A stretch of DNA of 64,000 bases. Source: Rhodococcus ruber NBRC 15591 (GTDB taxonomy: Bacteria > Actinomycetota > Actinomycetes > Mycobacteriales > Mycobacteriaceae). Shown in pieces: positions 46,387-54,688 of the stretch. The position numbers were made by a program, and so were the translations under genes. The stretch lies in contig NZ_BCXE01000001.1 of the NCBI RefSeq assembly GCF_001894945.1, forward strand, positions 372,001 through 436,000, in the 5' to 3' direction. Position 1 is the stretch's first letter; every line of letters starts with the position of its first letter. Under the pieces are notes generated by a model. The model saw only the letters and a list, made by a program, of their open reading frames with translations. It did not search any database and was not told where the DNA came from.

Positions 46387-47412
46387 TCACGCCGGGCTGC
46401 CGGCACGTTCCCCCAGCAGGTCGAGGGCGATGTCGACGATCATGTCCTCCTGCCCGCCGACGAGCGCGCGCCGGCCGACCTCGAGCAGGAGGGTGCGCAC
46501 GTCGATGCCGTAGCGCTCGGACGCGGCCTCCGCGTGCCGGAGGAACGAGGAGTACACGCCGGCGTAGCCGAGGGTGAGGGTCTCCCGGTCCACCCGCACC
46601 GGCCGGTCCTGAAGCGGCCGGACCAGGTCGTCGGCCGCGTCCTGCAGCGCGAACAGGTCGCTGCCGTGCGTCCAGCCCTGCAGGTCGGCGACGGCGACGA
46701 ACGCCTCGAGCGGGCAGTTGCCGGCGCCGGCGCCGTGCCCGGCCAGGGAGGCGTCGACGCGGGTGACCCCTTCCTCGACGGCGACCACGGAGTTCGCCAC
46801 CGACAACGACAGATTCTCGTGGGCGTGGATCCCGAGCTCGGTGCCCGGATCGAGCACGTCCCGGTAGGCACGCACGCGTTCGCGTACCCCGTCCATGGTC
46901 AGCCGACCGCCGGAGTCGGTGACGTAGACGCAGTGCGCGCCGTACGACTCCATCAACTTCGCCTGCCGCGCCAGCTCCGCGGGCGGTGCCATGTGGCTCA
47001 TCATGAGGAACCCGGAGACGTCCATGCCCAGCTCGCGGGCCGTGGCGATGTGCTGGGCCGAGACGTCCGCCTCGGTGCAGTGCGTGGCCACGCGCACCGA
47101 GCGGACCCCGAGCCGGTAGGCGTGCTCGAGCTCGCGGATCGTGCCGATCCCGGGCAGCAGCAGGGTGGTCAGGCGCGCCCGGGACACGTTCGCGGCCGCG
47201 GCCTCGATCCACTCCCAGTCGGTGTGGCTGCCCGGTCCGTAGTTGAGGCTGCCGCCGGCCAGGCCGTCGCCGTGGGCGACCTCGATGGCGTCGACACCGG
47301 CCGCGTCCAGCGCGGCCACGATGCGGCCCACGTCCTCCGGGGTGATGCGGTGCCGAACGGCGTGCATCCCGTCCCGCAGCGTGACGTCCTGGATGAACAG
47401 TTCGGTCGTCAT
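46387..47412 (-). CDS. dmpG: 4-Hydroxy-2-oxovalerate aldolase
   Basis: A 341-residue class II aldolase that splits 4-hydroxy-2-oxovalerate into pyruvate and acetaldehyde. The N-terminal [14 protein letters not shown] carries the Arg-Asp pair and metal-ligand Asp; [14 protein letters not shown] supplies the metal-binding histidines, and [14 protein letters not shown] is a family signature. It overlaps the acetaldehyde dehydrogenase gene by 4 bp; in relatives the two proteins form a channelling complex. Confidence 0.94.
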   Translation of the reverse strand: MTTELFIQDVTLRDGMHAVRHRITPEDVGRIVAALDAAGVDAIEVAHGDGLAGGSLNYGPGSHTDWEWIEAAAANVSRARLTTLLLPGIGTIRELEHAYRLGVRSVRVATHCTEADVSAQHIATARELGMDVSGFLMMSHMAPPAELARQAKLMESYGAHCVYVTDSGGRLTMDGVRERVRAYRDVLDPGTELGIHAHENLSLSVANSVVAVEEGVTRVDASLAGHGAGAGNCPLEAFVAVADLQGWTHGSDLFALQDAADDLVRPLQDRPVRVDRETLTLGYAGVYSSFLRHAEAASERYGIDVRTLLLEVGRRALVGGQEDMIVDIALDLLGERAGSPA

Positions 47413-48386
47413 CGGGTGGCCTCCAGTTCTGCCGCGCGGGCGGTGTCCGTCTCGGCGGCGGCCTCCGCGAACCGCAGGGCCGCCGAGGTCATGATGTCGA
47501 GATTGCCCGCGTACGCGGGCAGGTAATGGGCGGCACCCTCGACCTCGAGGAACACCGACACCTGGTGGGTGGGGGTGGCCGGGGCGCCGTCGGCGAGCAG
47601 GGTATGCACCGGTTGCCCCTGCGGGACCGGGGTGATCTGCACCTGCTGCTTGAGCCGGTAACCCGGCACGTAGGCGGCGACGTCGGCGACCATCCGCTCG
47701 ATCGACTCCCGGACGGCGTCGTGCACGACCGCGCTCGGCTCGGAGATCAGGCAGAACACGGTGTCCCGCATGATCAGCGGCGGCTCGGCCGGGTTCAGGA
47801 CGATCACCGCCTTGCCCCGGGCCGCCCCGCCGACCGACTCGATCGCGTGCGCCGTCGTCTCGGTGAACTCGTCGATGTTCGCGCGGGTGCCGGGTCCGGC
47901 GGACTTCGACGCGATGGACGCGACGATCTCGGCGTAGGCGACGGGCGTGACGCGCGAGACCGCCGCCACGACGGGAATGGTTGCCTGACCACCGCAGGTG
48001 ACCATGTTGACGTTCGGGGCGTTCCGGTGGGCGTCGAGGTTGACGGCCGGAACGACGAAGGGACCGATCGCTGCGGGGGTGAGGTCGATCAGCCGCTTGC
48101 CGTAGGGTTCGAGCGCCCGGGCGTTGGCCCGGTGCGCCTGCGCCGACGTCGCGTCGAACACGAAGCCGATCTCGTCGAAGTTCGGCAGGCCGATCAGGCC
48201 CGCCACGCCGTCGGCGGTGGTGGGGACACCCAGCCGGCGGGCGCGGGCCAGGCCGTCCGAGTCGGGGTCGATGCCGACCATGGCGCCCATCTCGAGGTTG
48301 GTCGAGTTCCGGATCACCTTGATCATCAGGTCGGTGCCGATGTTGCCGGAGCCGATGACGGCCACCTGTGTTCTGCGGGTGCTCAT
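47409..48386 (-). CDS. Acetaldehyde dehydrogenase (acylating)
   Basis: A 325-residue enzyme that converts acetaldehyde, NAD+ and CoA to acetyl-CoA. The N-terminal [17 protein letters not shown] is the nucleotide site and the catalytic cysteine is in [10 protein letters not shown]. It pairs with the aldolase, as in DmpFG or HsaGF, so that acetaldehyde is passed directly. It overlaps both neighbours by 4 bp. Confidence 0.94.
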   Translation of the reverse strand: MSTRRTQVAVIGSGNIGTDLMIKVIRNSTNLEMGAMVGIDPDSDGLARARRLGVPTTADGVAGLIGLPNFDEIGFVFDATSAQAHRANARALEPYGKRLIDLTPAAIGPFVVPAVNLDAHRNAPNVNMVTCGGQATIPVVAAVSRVTPVAYAEIVASIASKSAGPGTRANIDEFTETTAHAIESVGGAARGKAVIVLNPAEPPLIMRDTVFCLISEPSAVVHDAVRESIERMVADVAAYVPGYRLKQQVQITPVPQGQPVHTLLADGAPATPTHQVSVFLEVEGAAHYLPAYAGNLDIMTSAALRFAEAAAETDTARAAELEATR

Positions 48387-49231
48387 GCGTTGTCCTCCTG
48401 GGTGAAGGTCGCGGTCACCGAACCGAGTCCGGTGATGTCCGCGGTGACGGTGGAGCCGGGGTGGACGGGCGCCATCGGCCCGAGGGCCCCGGACAGGACG
48501 ATCTGCCCGGCGCGGAGCGGTTCGCCGAACCGGCGGGCGGTGTCGGCGAGCCACGCCAGGGCCCGCAGCGGGTCGCCCAGGCAGGCCGCGCCGTTCCCGG
48601 TGGACACCGCCGCGCCGTCGACACGCATCTGCATCTCGGTGTCGATCGGTTCGAACTCGTCGAGCCGGCGGCGCCGGGTGCCGAGGACGAACAGCCCGGA
48701 CGAGGCGTTGTCGGCGACCGTGTCCCCGAAAGTGATGTCCCACCCTGCGATCCGGCTGTCGACGATCTCGAGGGCGGCGACGGCGTAGTCGACGCTGTCG
48801 CGGATACGCCGGTCGTCGAGCGGGCCGTCGGTGAGGTCCTGCCCGAGCACGAAGGCGATCTCCGCCTCGACCTTCGGTTGCAGCAGGCGCCGGAAGGGCA
48901 CGGGTTCGTCCTCGGTGTACTGCATGTCGTCGAACAGGACGCCGAAGTCGGGCCGGTCCACGCCGAGTTGCCGCTGGACCGCCGGTGACGTGAGCCCGAT
49001 CTTGCGACCGACCACCCGAGCCCCGGCATCCGCGCGTGCGGCGTTCAGCTTCGTCTGCACCGCGTAGGCACGCTCGATGTCGGTGCTGCCGATGAGGTCA
49101 CGCACCGGCGGGCAGGGCGTGCGGGTCTGTACCGCGTGGTCGAGTCGGACGAACGCCGCATCGACAGCCGGATCGTCCGTCGCGGCGGAGGGCGGAGCCG
49201 GCATGCGGTCGGTTCCTGGGGAGGGGGTCAT
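48383..49231 (-). CDS. 2-Keto-4-pentenoate hydratase
   Basis: A 282-residue hydratase of the FAH-like family that adds water to 2-hydroxypenta-2,4-dienoate. [18 protein letters not shown], the metal ligands of [11 protein letters not shown] and [12 protein letters not shown] are typical. It is the first gene of the lower-pathway operon (hydratase, dehydrogenase, aldolase), the same order as hsaEGF. An in-frame ATG at 49204 with AGGAA upstream is an alternative start that loses nine non-conserved residues. Confidence 0.9.
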   Translation of the reverse strand: MTPSPGTDRMPAPPSAATDDPAVDAAFVRLDHAVQTRTPCPPVRDLIGSTDIERAYAVQTKLNAARADAGARVVGRKIGLTSPAVQRQLGVDRPDFGVLFDDMQYTEDEPVPFRRLLQPKVEAEIAFVLGQDLTDGPLDDRRIRDSVDYAVAALEIVDSRIAGWDITFGDTVADNASSGLFVLGTRRRRLDEFEPIDTEMQMRVDGAAVSTGNGAACLGDPLRALAWLADTARRFGEPLRAGQIVLSGALGPMAPVHPGSTVTADITGLGSVTATFTQEDNA

Positions 49232-49374
49232 GGCGGTCCCGGAAGGTCGAAGGGAATGGACCTGTCCACTGTCACCGGGCGACCCGGCGCCCGGCCAGCA
49301 TGGTGTTCGACTCAGTGGAACGTACAGTGGCGGGTGACCCGAACTGCCAGGTCACCGGACGAAAGGGGAATGCG
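49232..49374. promoter_or_regulatory. Divergent promoter region between hydratase operon and IclR gene
   Basis: This 143-bp region contains GTTC-N9-GAAC (49304-49320), an inverted repeat of the sort bound by IclR proteins, and a GAAAGGGGAA ribosome site before the regulator. Divergent control by the adjacent IclR product is inferred. Confidence 0.4.
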
Positions 49375-50157
49375 GTGGGCGCTCCCGGCGACGCGCAGGT
49401 CGACCCGAACACCGTGCTCGGCAAGGTCGTCACCGTGCTGTATGCGTTCACCGTCGACGACCACGGGCTCAGCCTCGCGGAACTCGGCCGACGCACCGGC
49501 ATCCCCAAGGGCACCCTGCACCGGCTGCTCTCCGACCTCGTCAAGGTGCGCCTCCTCGACCGCACCCGGGCCGGCTACCGGCTGAGCGGGCAACTGTTCG
49601 AACTCGGCATGCGGGCGTCCACCGAGCGCAGCCTGATCGAGGTCGCCACCCCGTTCCTGGAGGACCTGTACGAGCGGACGCACGAGACGGTCCACCTCGG
49701 CATCCTCGAGGGCACCGAGGTCGTCTACATCGCCAAGATCGGCGGACACCGGCAGGCCCGCTCCCCGTCCCGTCTCGGCGGCCGAATGCCGCTGCACTGC
49801 ACGGCCATCGGAAAGGCGCTCCTCGCGCACTCCGATCCGGAGATCATCGACAGGGTGCTCGCCGAGCCACTCGAACGGCGCACCCCGAAGACGCTGTCCG
49901 GGCCCGGACTGCTGCGCGCACAGCTCGAACGCGTCCTCGACGAGGGGGTCGCGTACGAACGCGAGGAATCCGCGATGGGCATCACCTGCGTCGCCGCGCC
50001 GGTGCTCGACACGGACGACCGGCCGATCGCGGCTCTCAGTGTCACCGGTCCTGTGGCTCGGTTCCATCCCGAGCGGCACACCACGTCGGTGCGCGCGGCC
50101 GCAGCCGGGGTCGCCGCCACCCTCGCGCGCCGCGCGCGGATGGCGGAGCCGGAATGA
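49375..50157 (+). CDS. IclR-family transcriptional regulator (lower meta pathway)
   Basis: A 260-residue regulator. The winged helix-turn-helix contains LSLAELGRRTGIPKGTLHRL; the effector domain has the hallmark HETVHLGILEG, MPLHCTAIGKALLAH and EESAMGITCVAAPVL. It is transcribed away from the hydratase/dehydrogenase/aldolase operon and probably controls it. The GTG at 49375 is chosen for its AAAGGGGAA site and the normal family length; an upstream ATG at 49300 would place the operator-like repeat inside the gene. Confidence 0.87.
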   Translation: MGAPGDAQVDPNTVLGKVVTVLYAFTVDDHGLSLAELGRRTGIPKGTLHRLLSDLVKVRLLDRTRAGYRLSGQLFELGMRASTERSLIEVATPFLEDLYERTHETVHLGILEGTEVVYIAKIGGHRQARSPSRLGGRMPLHCTAIGKALLAHSDPEIIDRVLAEPLERRTPKTLSGPGLLRAQLERVLDEGVAYEREESAMGITCVAAPVLDTDDRPIAALSVTGPVARFHPERHTTSVRAAAAGVAATLARRARMAEPE

Positions 50158-50274
50158 GACGGGCCGCATGTGCCCGGCGGCCGGCCCGGCAGTCCCCGCT
50201 GGGGAATTCCGGTCCGTCGCGGAGGCGGACGAATCGGACAGCGCGTGGAGCGTGCGTCGTCTAGGCTGCCGCGC

Positions 50275-51219
50275 ATGACATCGGTGAATGTGGACAATTT
50301 CGTTCGCGCGGAGACGGATCGGATGTTTCTCGATCTTCAGCGGGACGCCGGGGGCATCAATGTGCTCCGGCACAACCGGGAGCCCGCCTCGGTCGAGCAG
50401 CAGACGGTGATCCGGATGAACCGCGACACCCTCTACAGCCTCGCGATCGTCGACACCTCGGAGGGCGCGACCCTCACCATCCCCGACGGCGGTCGACGGT
50501 ACCTGTCCGTGATGGTGGTCGACCAGGACCACCACGTCGATCGGATCCTGCACGACCCGGGAGAGCACAGGCTCACCGCCGACGAGTTCCCGACCCCGTA
50601 CGTCGCCGTCGCGGTGCGGATTCTCGTCGATCCGTCCGATCCGGACGACGTGCAGGCCGTGGCCTCGCTCCAGGACCGGTTCCGTCTCGACGCCGGGTCG
50701 TCGACACCGTTCACGGCGCCCGACTACGACCGGCCGAGCTTCGACGCGACGCGGGAGGCGCTGCTGGCGCTGGCGCGAGGACTGACGGGTTTCGACCGGA
50801 TGTTCGGCGCCCGAGGTGAGATCGACCCGGTCCGGCACCTGATCGGCACCGCCGCCGGCTGGGGTGGCCTGCCGACCACGGAGGCCGCCTACATCGGCGT
50901 CGATCCGGGACTGCCGGTCGGCGAGTACGAGCTGACCGTCCGCGATGTGCCCGTCGACGGGTTCTGGTCCGTCTCGGTCTACAACGCGCAGGGCTTCTTC
51001 GAGCCGAACGCACAGAATGCCTACAGCGTCAACAACATCACGGGCGTGCCGAATGCGGACGGCTCGATCACCGTCCGTTTCGGGGGCGGCGGCGATGCGG
51101 ACCGTGCCAATTACCTTCCCGTCACGGAGGGGTGGAACTATCTCGTGCGCCTGTACCGCCCGCGCCCGGAAGTCCTCGACGGAAGCTGGACATTTCCCAC
51201 CCTGTCGAACGGGCGGTGA
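50275..51219 (+). CDS. DUF1254/DUF1214 domain protein
   Basis: A 314-residue protein. The N-terminal part resembles DUF1254 (VNVDNFVRAETDRMF, IRMNRDTLYSLAIVD, LSVMVVDQDHHVDRI). The C-terminal part is DUF1214 (GFWSVSVYNAQGFFEPN, AYSVNNITG). The families are widespread and poorly characterised; periplasmic members exist, but this one has no signal peptide. It is followed by a strong hairpin. No link to the aromatic genes is evident. Confidence 0.85.
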   Translation: MTSVNVDNFVRAETDRMFLDLQRDAGGINVLRHNREPASVEQQTVIRMNRDTLYSLAIVDTSEGATLTIPDGGRRYLSVMVVDQDHHVDRILHDPGEHRLTADEFPTPYVAVAVRILVDPSDPDDVQAVASLQDRFRLDAGSSTPFTAPDYDRPSFDATREALLALARGLTGFDRMFGARGEIDPVRHLIGTAAGWGGLPTTEAAYIGVDPGLPVGEYELTVRDVPVDGFWSVSVYNAQGFFEPNAQNAYSVNNITGVPNADGSITVRFGGGGDADRANYLPVTEGWNYLVRLYRPRPEVLDGSWTFPTLSNGR

Positions 51220-51236
51220 CCGGATTCGCGTTCCAC

Positions 51237-51267
51237 CCGGCCGCCCCGCGGAAAGCGGGGCGGCCGG
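51237..51267. terminator. Terminator between convergent genes
   Basis: CCGGCCGCCCCGC and its exact complement form a 13-bp stem with a 5-base loop (GGAAA), between the DUF1214 stop and the Stealth-gene stop. Confidence 0.8.
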
Positions 51268-51290
51268 ATCGAGGGGCTACGCGGTGCGGG

Positions 51291-52781
51291 TCACGACCGT
51301 CCCGGGTAGTCCGTCTCCCACGGCGCCGGGATCGGGTAGTACCGCTCCAGGAATTGGGTGACCTTCGCGGTGCGCAGCTCGAGGTCGACCTCCGGTGTGC
51401 TGCCGTCGTTGAGGCAGAACAGGTCCGTCGTCCGCTTCGCCAGCAACGTGTCCAGTTCCCGCAGCCCCGACTTCACCGTCGTGTCGACGTACTTCACCCG
51501 CGCCGCGGTCTGCTGCACCGCCCGGCCGGTCATCAGCGCGTAGTAGTGGTAGAAGGAGTTCGTCACCGAGATGTTCTCCGCGGCCCGGAACGTGCTCGCC
51601 GCCGTGGCGGCGAACTCGTCCGCGAACTCTCGCTCCATCTCCGCCATGATGCTCTTGCGCAGCGGCACCGGCGTGTGTTCGAGGTGCCGGGTGATCGTCA
51701 CCCCGAACCGCTCCTCGAGCAGCCGGCGATTGACGCGGGCCGCGTTCTCGAAACCGCTGCGCTTCTTGTGGTTCCGGCCCAATCCGATGCGGGTGTCCGC
51801 CTCGATGAACTTCGTGACCCCGCCGCCGGAGAAGAACATCTGCGGGTCCACCGGGCGACCGAAGAACATGTCGTCGTTCGAGTACAGGAAGTGCTCGGAC
51901 AGACCCGGGATGTGGTGCAGCTGGCACTCGACGGCCTGTGAATTGTGGGTGGGCAGCACCGACCGGTCGGCGAAGAACTCCTCGCTGCGCACGAACGTGA
52001 CCTGCCCGTCGTCGGCCAGCCAGTCCGGCCGGTCGGAGTCGGTCGCGACGAAGATCCGCCGGATCCACGGCGCATACATGTGCACGGAGCGCAGCGCGTA
52101 CTTGAGCTCGTTGATCTGCCGGAAGCGGGCGGGGGAGTCGTCGCCCTCGCCCACCACGTAGTTCTGCAGGCGTTTGGCGCGCTCGGCCTGCCACTCCTTC
52201 GACGAGCCGTCCACCCACGAGAACACCAGGTCGATCTCGAACGGGACGTCCGACGGGTGCGCCGCGAACATCCCCTCGATGGTCGGCCACGTCTGTCCGT
52301 AGCGCTCCACGGTGCCGCGCGTGACCTCGTCGCGCAACACGCTGCGCCGGGTCAGCGCGTTCTCCCTCGGCAGGAGGATCTCGTCGTCGGTGTGCGACCA
52401 CAACTCGATCTGCACCCCGTTCGACGCCCCGTACCGCAGGCCGCTGGTGAGTTCCACCCGCGGCCGGAACAGGCGGAAGATCCGGGCCTTGGAACTGTGC
52501 GAGAGCCGGCCGTCCGCGACGAGCACGGGACGGTGCCGTTTCGCACCCACGGTCTTGGAGTAGAACGGCTCGTCGGTGCAGGCGCCGACCAGCGCGGCAC
52601 GCAGCTCCTTGCGGTCGGCCCAGTCCACCGCCAGGACCGGGCGCGTGCCGTCGCCGCGGACCAGCAGATAGTCGATGCCGGCGTCGTCGAGGACCCGGCG
52701 CACGAACTGCAGATCCTCGAGCATCGCCTGGCGCGGCGTGGTCGTCGAGATGGGGATCGCGTAGCGGTCCCGGAACCACAC
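51291..52781 (-). CDS. Stealth-family sugar-phosphate transferase
   Basis: A 496-residue protein with the conserved blocks of Stealth/GlcNAc-phosphotransferase-like proteins. CR2 contains DVPFEIDLVFSWVDGSSKEW and RQINELKYALRSVHMYAPWI. CR3 contains HHIPGLSEHFLYSNDDMFFG. CR4 contains EREFADEF and a later SFYHYYALMTG. These enzymes transfer hexose-1-phosphate to surface polysaccharides. The GTG at 52781 has no ribosome site. The frame stays open upstream (to about 52914, beside AGGAAAGGAG) but holds no ATG, GTG or TTG there, so a CTG start or a small sequence error is possible. Confidence 0.85.
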   Translation of the reverse strand: MWFRDRYAIPISTTTPRQAMLEDLQFVRRVLDDAGIDYLLVRGDGTRPVLAVDWADRKELRAALVGACTDEPFYSKTVGAKRHRPVLVADGRLSHSSKARIFRLFRPRVELTSGLRYGASNGVQIELWSHTDDEILLPRENALTRRSVLRDEVTRGTVERYGQTWPTIEGMFAAHPSDVPFEIDLVFSWVDGSSKEWQAERAKRLQNYVVGEGDDSPARFRQINELKYALRSVHMYAPWIRRIFVATDSDRPDWLADDGQVTFVRSEEFFADRSVLPTHNSQAVECQLHHIPGLSEHFLYSNDDMFFGRPVDPQMFFSGGGVTKFIEADTRIGLGRNHKKRSGFENAARVNRRLLEERFGVTITRHLEHTPVPLRKSIMAEMEREFADEFAATAASTFRAAENISVTNSFYHYYALMTGRAVQQTAARVKYVDTTVKSGLRELDTLLAKRTTDLFCLNDGSTPEVDLELRTAKVTQFLERYYPIPAPWETDYPGRS

Positions 52782-52920
52782 GATGTGCGGGTGGCCGTGC
52801 AGCCGGGGCCGCTCCGAGGCGAGCGGGGGAGCATCTCCGACGCTGTGGGGCAGGGAGACGAGATGAACGGTGTGGGGGGCCGGCGAGTGCGTCGGAGTGC
52901 TCCTTTCCTGTGAAGGGAAT

Positions 52921-52942
52921 TTCCCGGGCGAGAACCCGGGAA
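52921..52942. terminator. Hairpin between the lipoprotein gene and the Stealth gene
   Basis: TTCCCGGG-CGAGAA-CCCGGGAA, a perfect 8-bp stem with a 6-base loop, downstream of the lipoprotein stop at 53068 and upstream of the Stealth gene on the same strand. Terminator or leader structure are both possible. Confidence 0.45.
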
Positions 52943-53067
52943 CGAGAAGTTCGATTCTAGTTCACTATTGCCACTTCAGGCACATCGTGAAGGCGGAGGT
53001 GGGGAGCGTCTCCGGAATCGGTGGCCTGTGCGGGGTCCAGTTTCGGGACTGCGGCGTTCGTGGCGAC

Positions 53068-53856
53068 TCAGCCGGCACTCGCCGGTCCGATCCATTCGGG
53101 GTACTGCTGGGCGACGGGCATGGTGGGTGGTTCGAAGCCTGGGGGTGGCGAGAGCAGGCCGTCGCGGAGTTCGAAGGTGGGGAAGCGTTCGTGCCACCAC
53201 GCCGTACACGTGTCCGGTATGACCCAGTTCGGTCCCCCGGTGCGGAGCTGGACGATCTTCCAGGTGCCGAAGACGTTCCAGTCGGGGGCGATGGCGGCGC
53301 GGGGATCGTGTCCTTCCGGGTCGGTGTCGGGGATACCGGCCGCGCCGGGTGTCTCGGCGGTGTTGCGCAGGGTCACGGCCCACACCCACCTCATGGGATC
53401 GAAGGAGAGGTTGAGTCCGGGTTCGGTTTTGACTCGGTATTCGCATACTGCTGCCGTGATCTCCGAGTTGCCGGCAGACAACATCGTGAGATGGTGAAAG
53501 TACGTGGCTCGCCACGGCGGTAGATCGTGGCGACTGGGGCGTACCAGATGATCCCAGACCTCGGCGTGGTCGAAATCGTACGGTGCGCCGATGGCGTCGA
53601 AGTATCCGGGGAATGTGAACTTCGTACCGTAGTTGAACGTGCGAAGTCCGGATTCGACTGCGGCGCGGACCAGTTCGGCGCTGCGGCTGGACAGGTCGAT
53701 GTCGGGGTCTGCGGACCACACGTGTGTGTACGCGACCGGCGGCTCGGGAACGGGAATCGGACGTGGACCGGTTGGGCTGTCGGTGCCGCAGCCGGTGACT
53801 GCGAGTAGGGCAGTGGTGACGACGGCAATGACGCGCCGCCGACGCGGTGCGTTCAT
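53068..53856 (-). CDS. Predicted lipoprotein, tandem paralogue 2
   Basis: A 262-residue exported lipoprotein. The signal peptide ends in LLAVTGC. The mature part begins with a proline-rich stretch, then AYTHVWSADPDIDLSSR and FNYGTKFTFPGY. It is a near copy of the protein encoded at 53906-54688. The first about 100 and last about 110 residues are almost the same, while the middle differs (FHHLTMLSAGNSEITAAVCE here). No enzyme motif is seen. GAAGG upstream of the ATG at 53856; 49 bp separate the two copies. It follows a type VII-type protein pair on the same strand, the position of immunity genes in toxin-immunity operons, but this is inference. Confidence 0.75.
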   Translation of the reverse strand: MNAPRRRRVIAVVTTALLAVTGCGTDSPTGPRPIPVPEPPVAYTHVWSADPDIDLSSRSAELVRAAVESGLRTFNYGTKFTFPGYFDAIGAPYDFDHAEVWDHLVRPSRHDLPPWRATYFHHLTMLSAGNSEITAAVCEYRVKTEPGLNLSFDPMRWVWAVTLRNTAETPGAAGIPDTDPEGHDPRAAIAPDWNVFGTWKIVQLRTGGPNWVIPDTCTAWWHERFPTFELRDGLLSPPPGFEPPTMPVAQQYPEWIGPASAG

Positions 53857-53905
53857 CGGGGCCCTTCGCTGTTCGCTGGCGGTGCGGCGGTGCCGCGTTA
53901 TGGGT

Positions 53906-54688
53906 TCAACCGGCATTCGCCGGTCCGATCCATTCGGGGTATTGCTGGGCGACGGGCATGGTGGGTGGTTGGAAGCCTGGGGGTGGCGAGAGCAGACCGT
54001 CGTGGAGTTCGAAGGTGGGGAAGCGTTCGTGCCACCACGCCGTACACGTGTCCGGTATGACCCAGTTCGGTCCCCCGGTGCGGAGCTGGACGATCTTCCA
54101 GGTGCCGAAGACGTTCCAGTCGGGGGCGATGGCGGCGCGGGGATCGTGTCCTTCCGGGTCGGTGTCGGGGATACTGGCCGCGCCGGGTGTCTCGGCAGTG
54201 TTGCGCAAGGTCACCGCCCGGACCATTCTCAGGGGATAGACCGAGTACTCTTCCCCCGGTTCTGTGCCGACGCCGTACTCGCACACGGCTCCAGTGACTT
54301 CCGTGGCCGTCGCCGACAGTGCCGTGAGATGCATGAAGTACGTGGCTCGCCACTGTGGTGGATCGACGGGACCGGGGCGTACCAGATGATCCCAGACCTC
54401 GGCGTGGTCGAAATCGTACGGTGCCCCGATGGCGTCGAGGTATCCGGGGAATGTGAACTTCGTACCGTAGTTGAACGTGCGAAGTCCGGCTTCGACTGCG
54501 GCGCGGACCAGCTCGGCGCCGCGGCTGGACAGGTCGATGTCGGGGTCCGCGGACCACACGTGCGTGTACGCGACCGGCGGCTCGGGAACGGGAACCGGAC
54601 GTGGATCCTCCGGCGCGCGGTCCCCGCACCCGGCGGTGAAGGCGAGCAATGCGACGCATCCCAGGGCCGACAGCCGTGTCTCAGCCAT
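53906..54688 (-). CDS. Predicted lipoprotein, tandem paralogue 1
   Basis: A 260-residue exported lipoprotein with lipobox LLAFTAGC. Its mature sequence mirrors the following copy: AYTHVWSADPDIDLSSR near the start and WNVFGTWKIVQLRTGG in the C-terminal third, with a divergent middle (FMHLTALSATATEVTGAVCE). The start ATG lies inside the last codons of the upstream TPR-region protein (8-bp overlap), so the two are translated together. The protein would sit on the outer face of the cell membrane. Confidence 0.75.
   Translation of the reverse strand: MAETRLSALGCVALLAFTAGCGDRAPEDPRPVPVPEPPVAYTHVWSADPDIDLSSRGAELVRAAVEAGLRTFNYGTKFTFPGYLDAIGAPYDFDHAEVWDHLVRPGPVDPPQWRATYFMHLTALSATATEVTGAVCEYGVGTEPGEEYSVYPLRMVRAVTLRNTAETPGAASIPDTDPEGHDPRAAIAPDWNVFGTWKIVQLRTGGPNWVIPDTCTAWWHERFPTFELHDGLLSPPPGFQPPTMPVAQQYPEWIGPANAG

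Larger units (their letters stand above)
53068..54688 (-). repeat. Tandem gene duplication with divergent centre
   Basis: The two lipoprotein genes are direct repeats of about 790 bp. DNA identity is very high over both flanks (for example 53082-53370 against 53920-54207) but drops sharply over about 140 bp in the middle (about 53385-53525 against 54223-54363). This pattern suggests recent duplication or gene conversion with a separately evolving centre. Confidence 0.85.
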
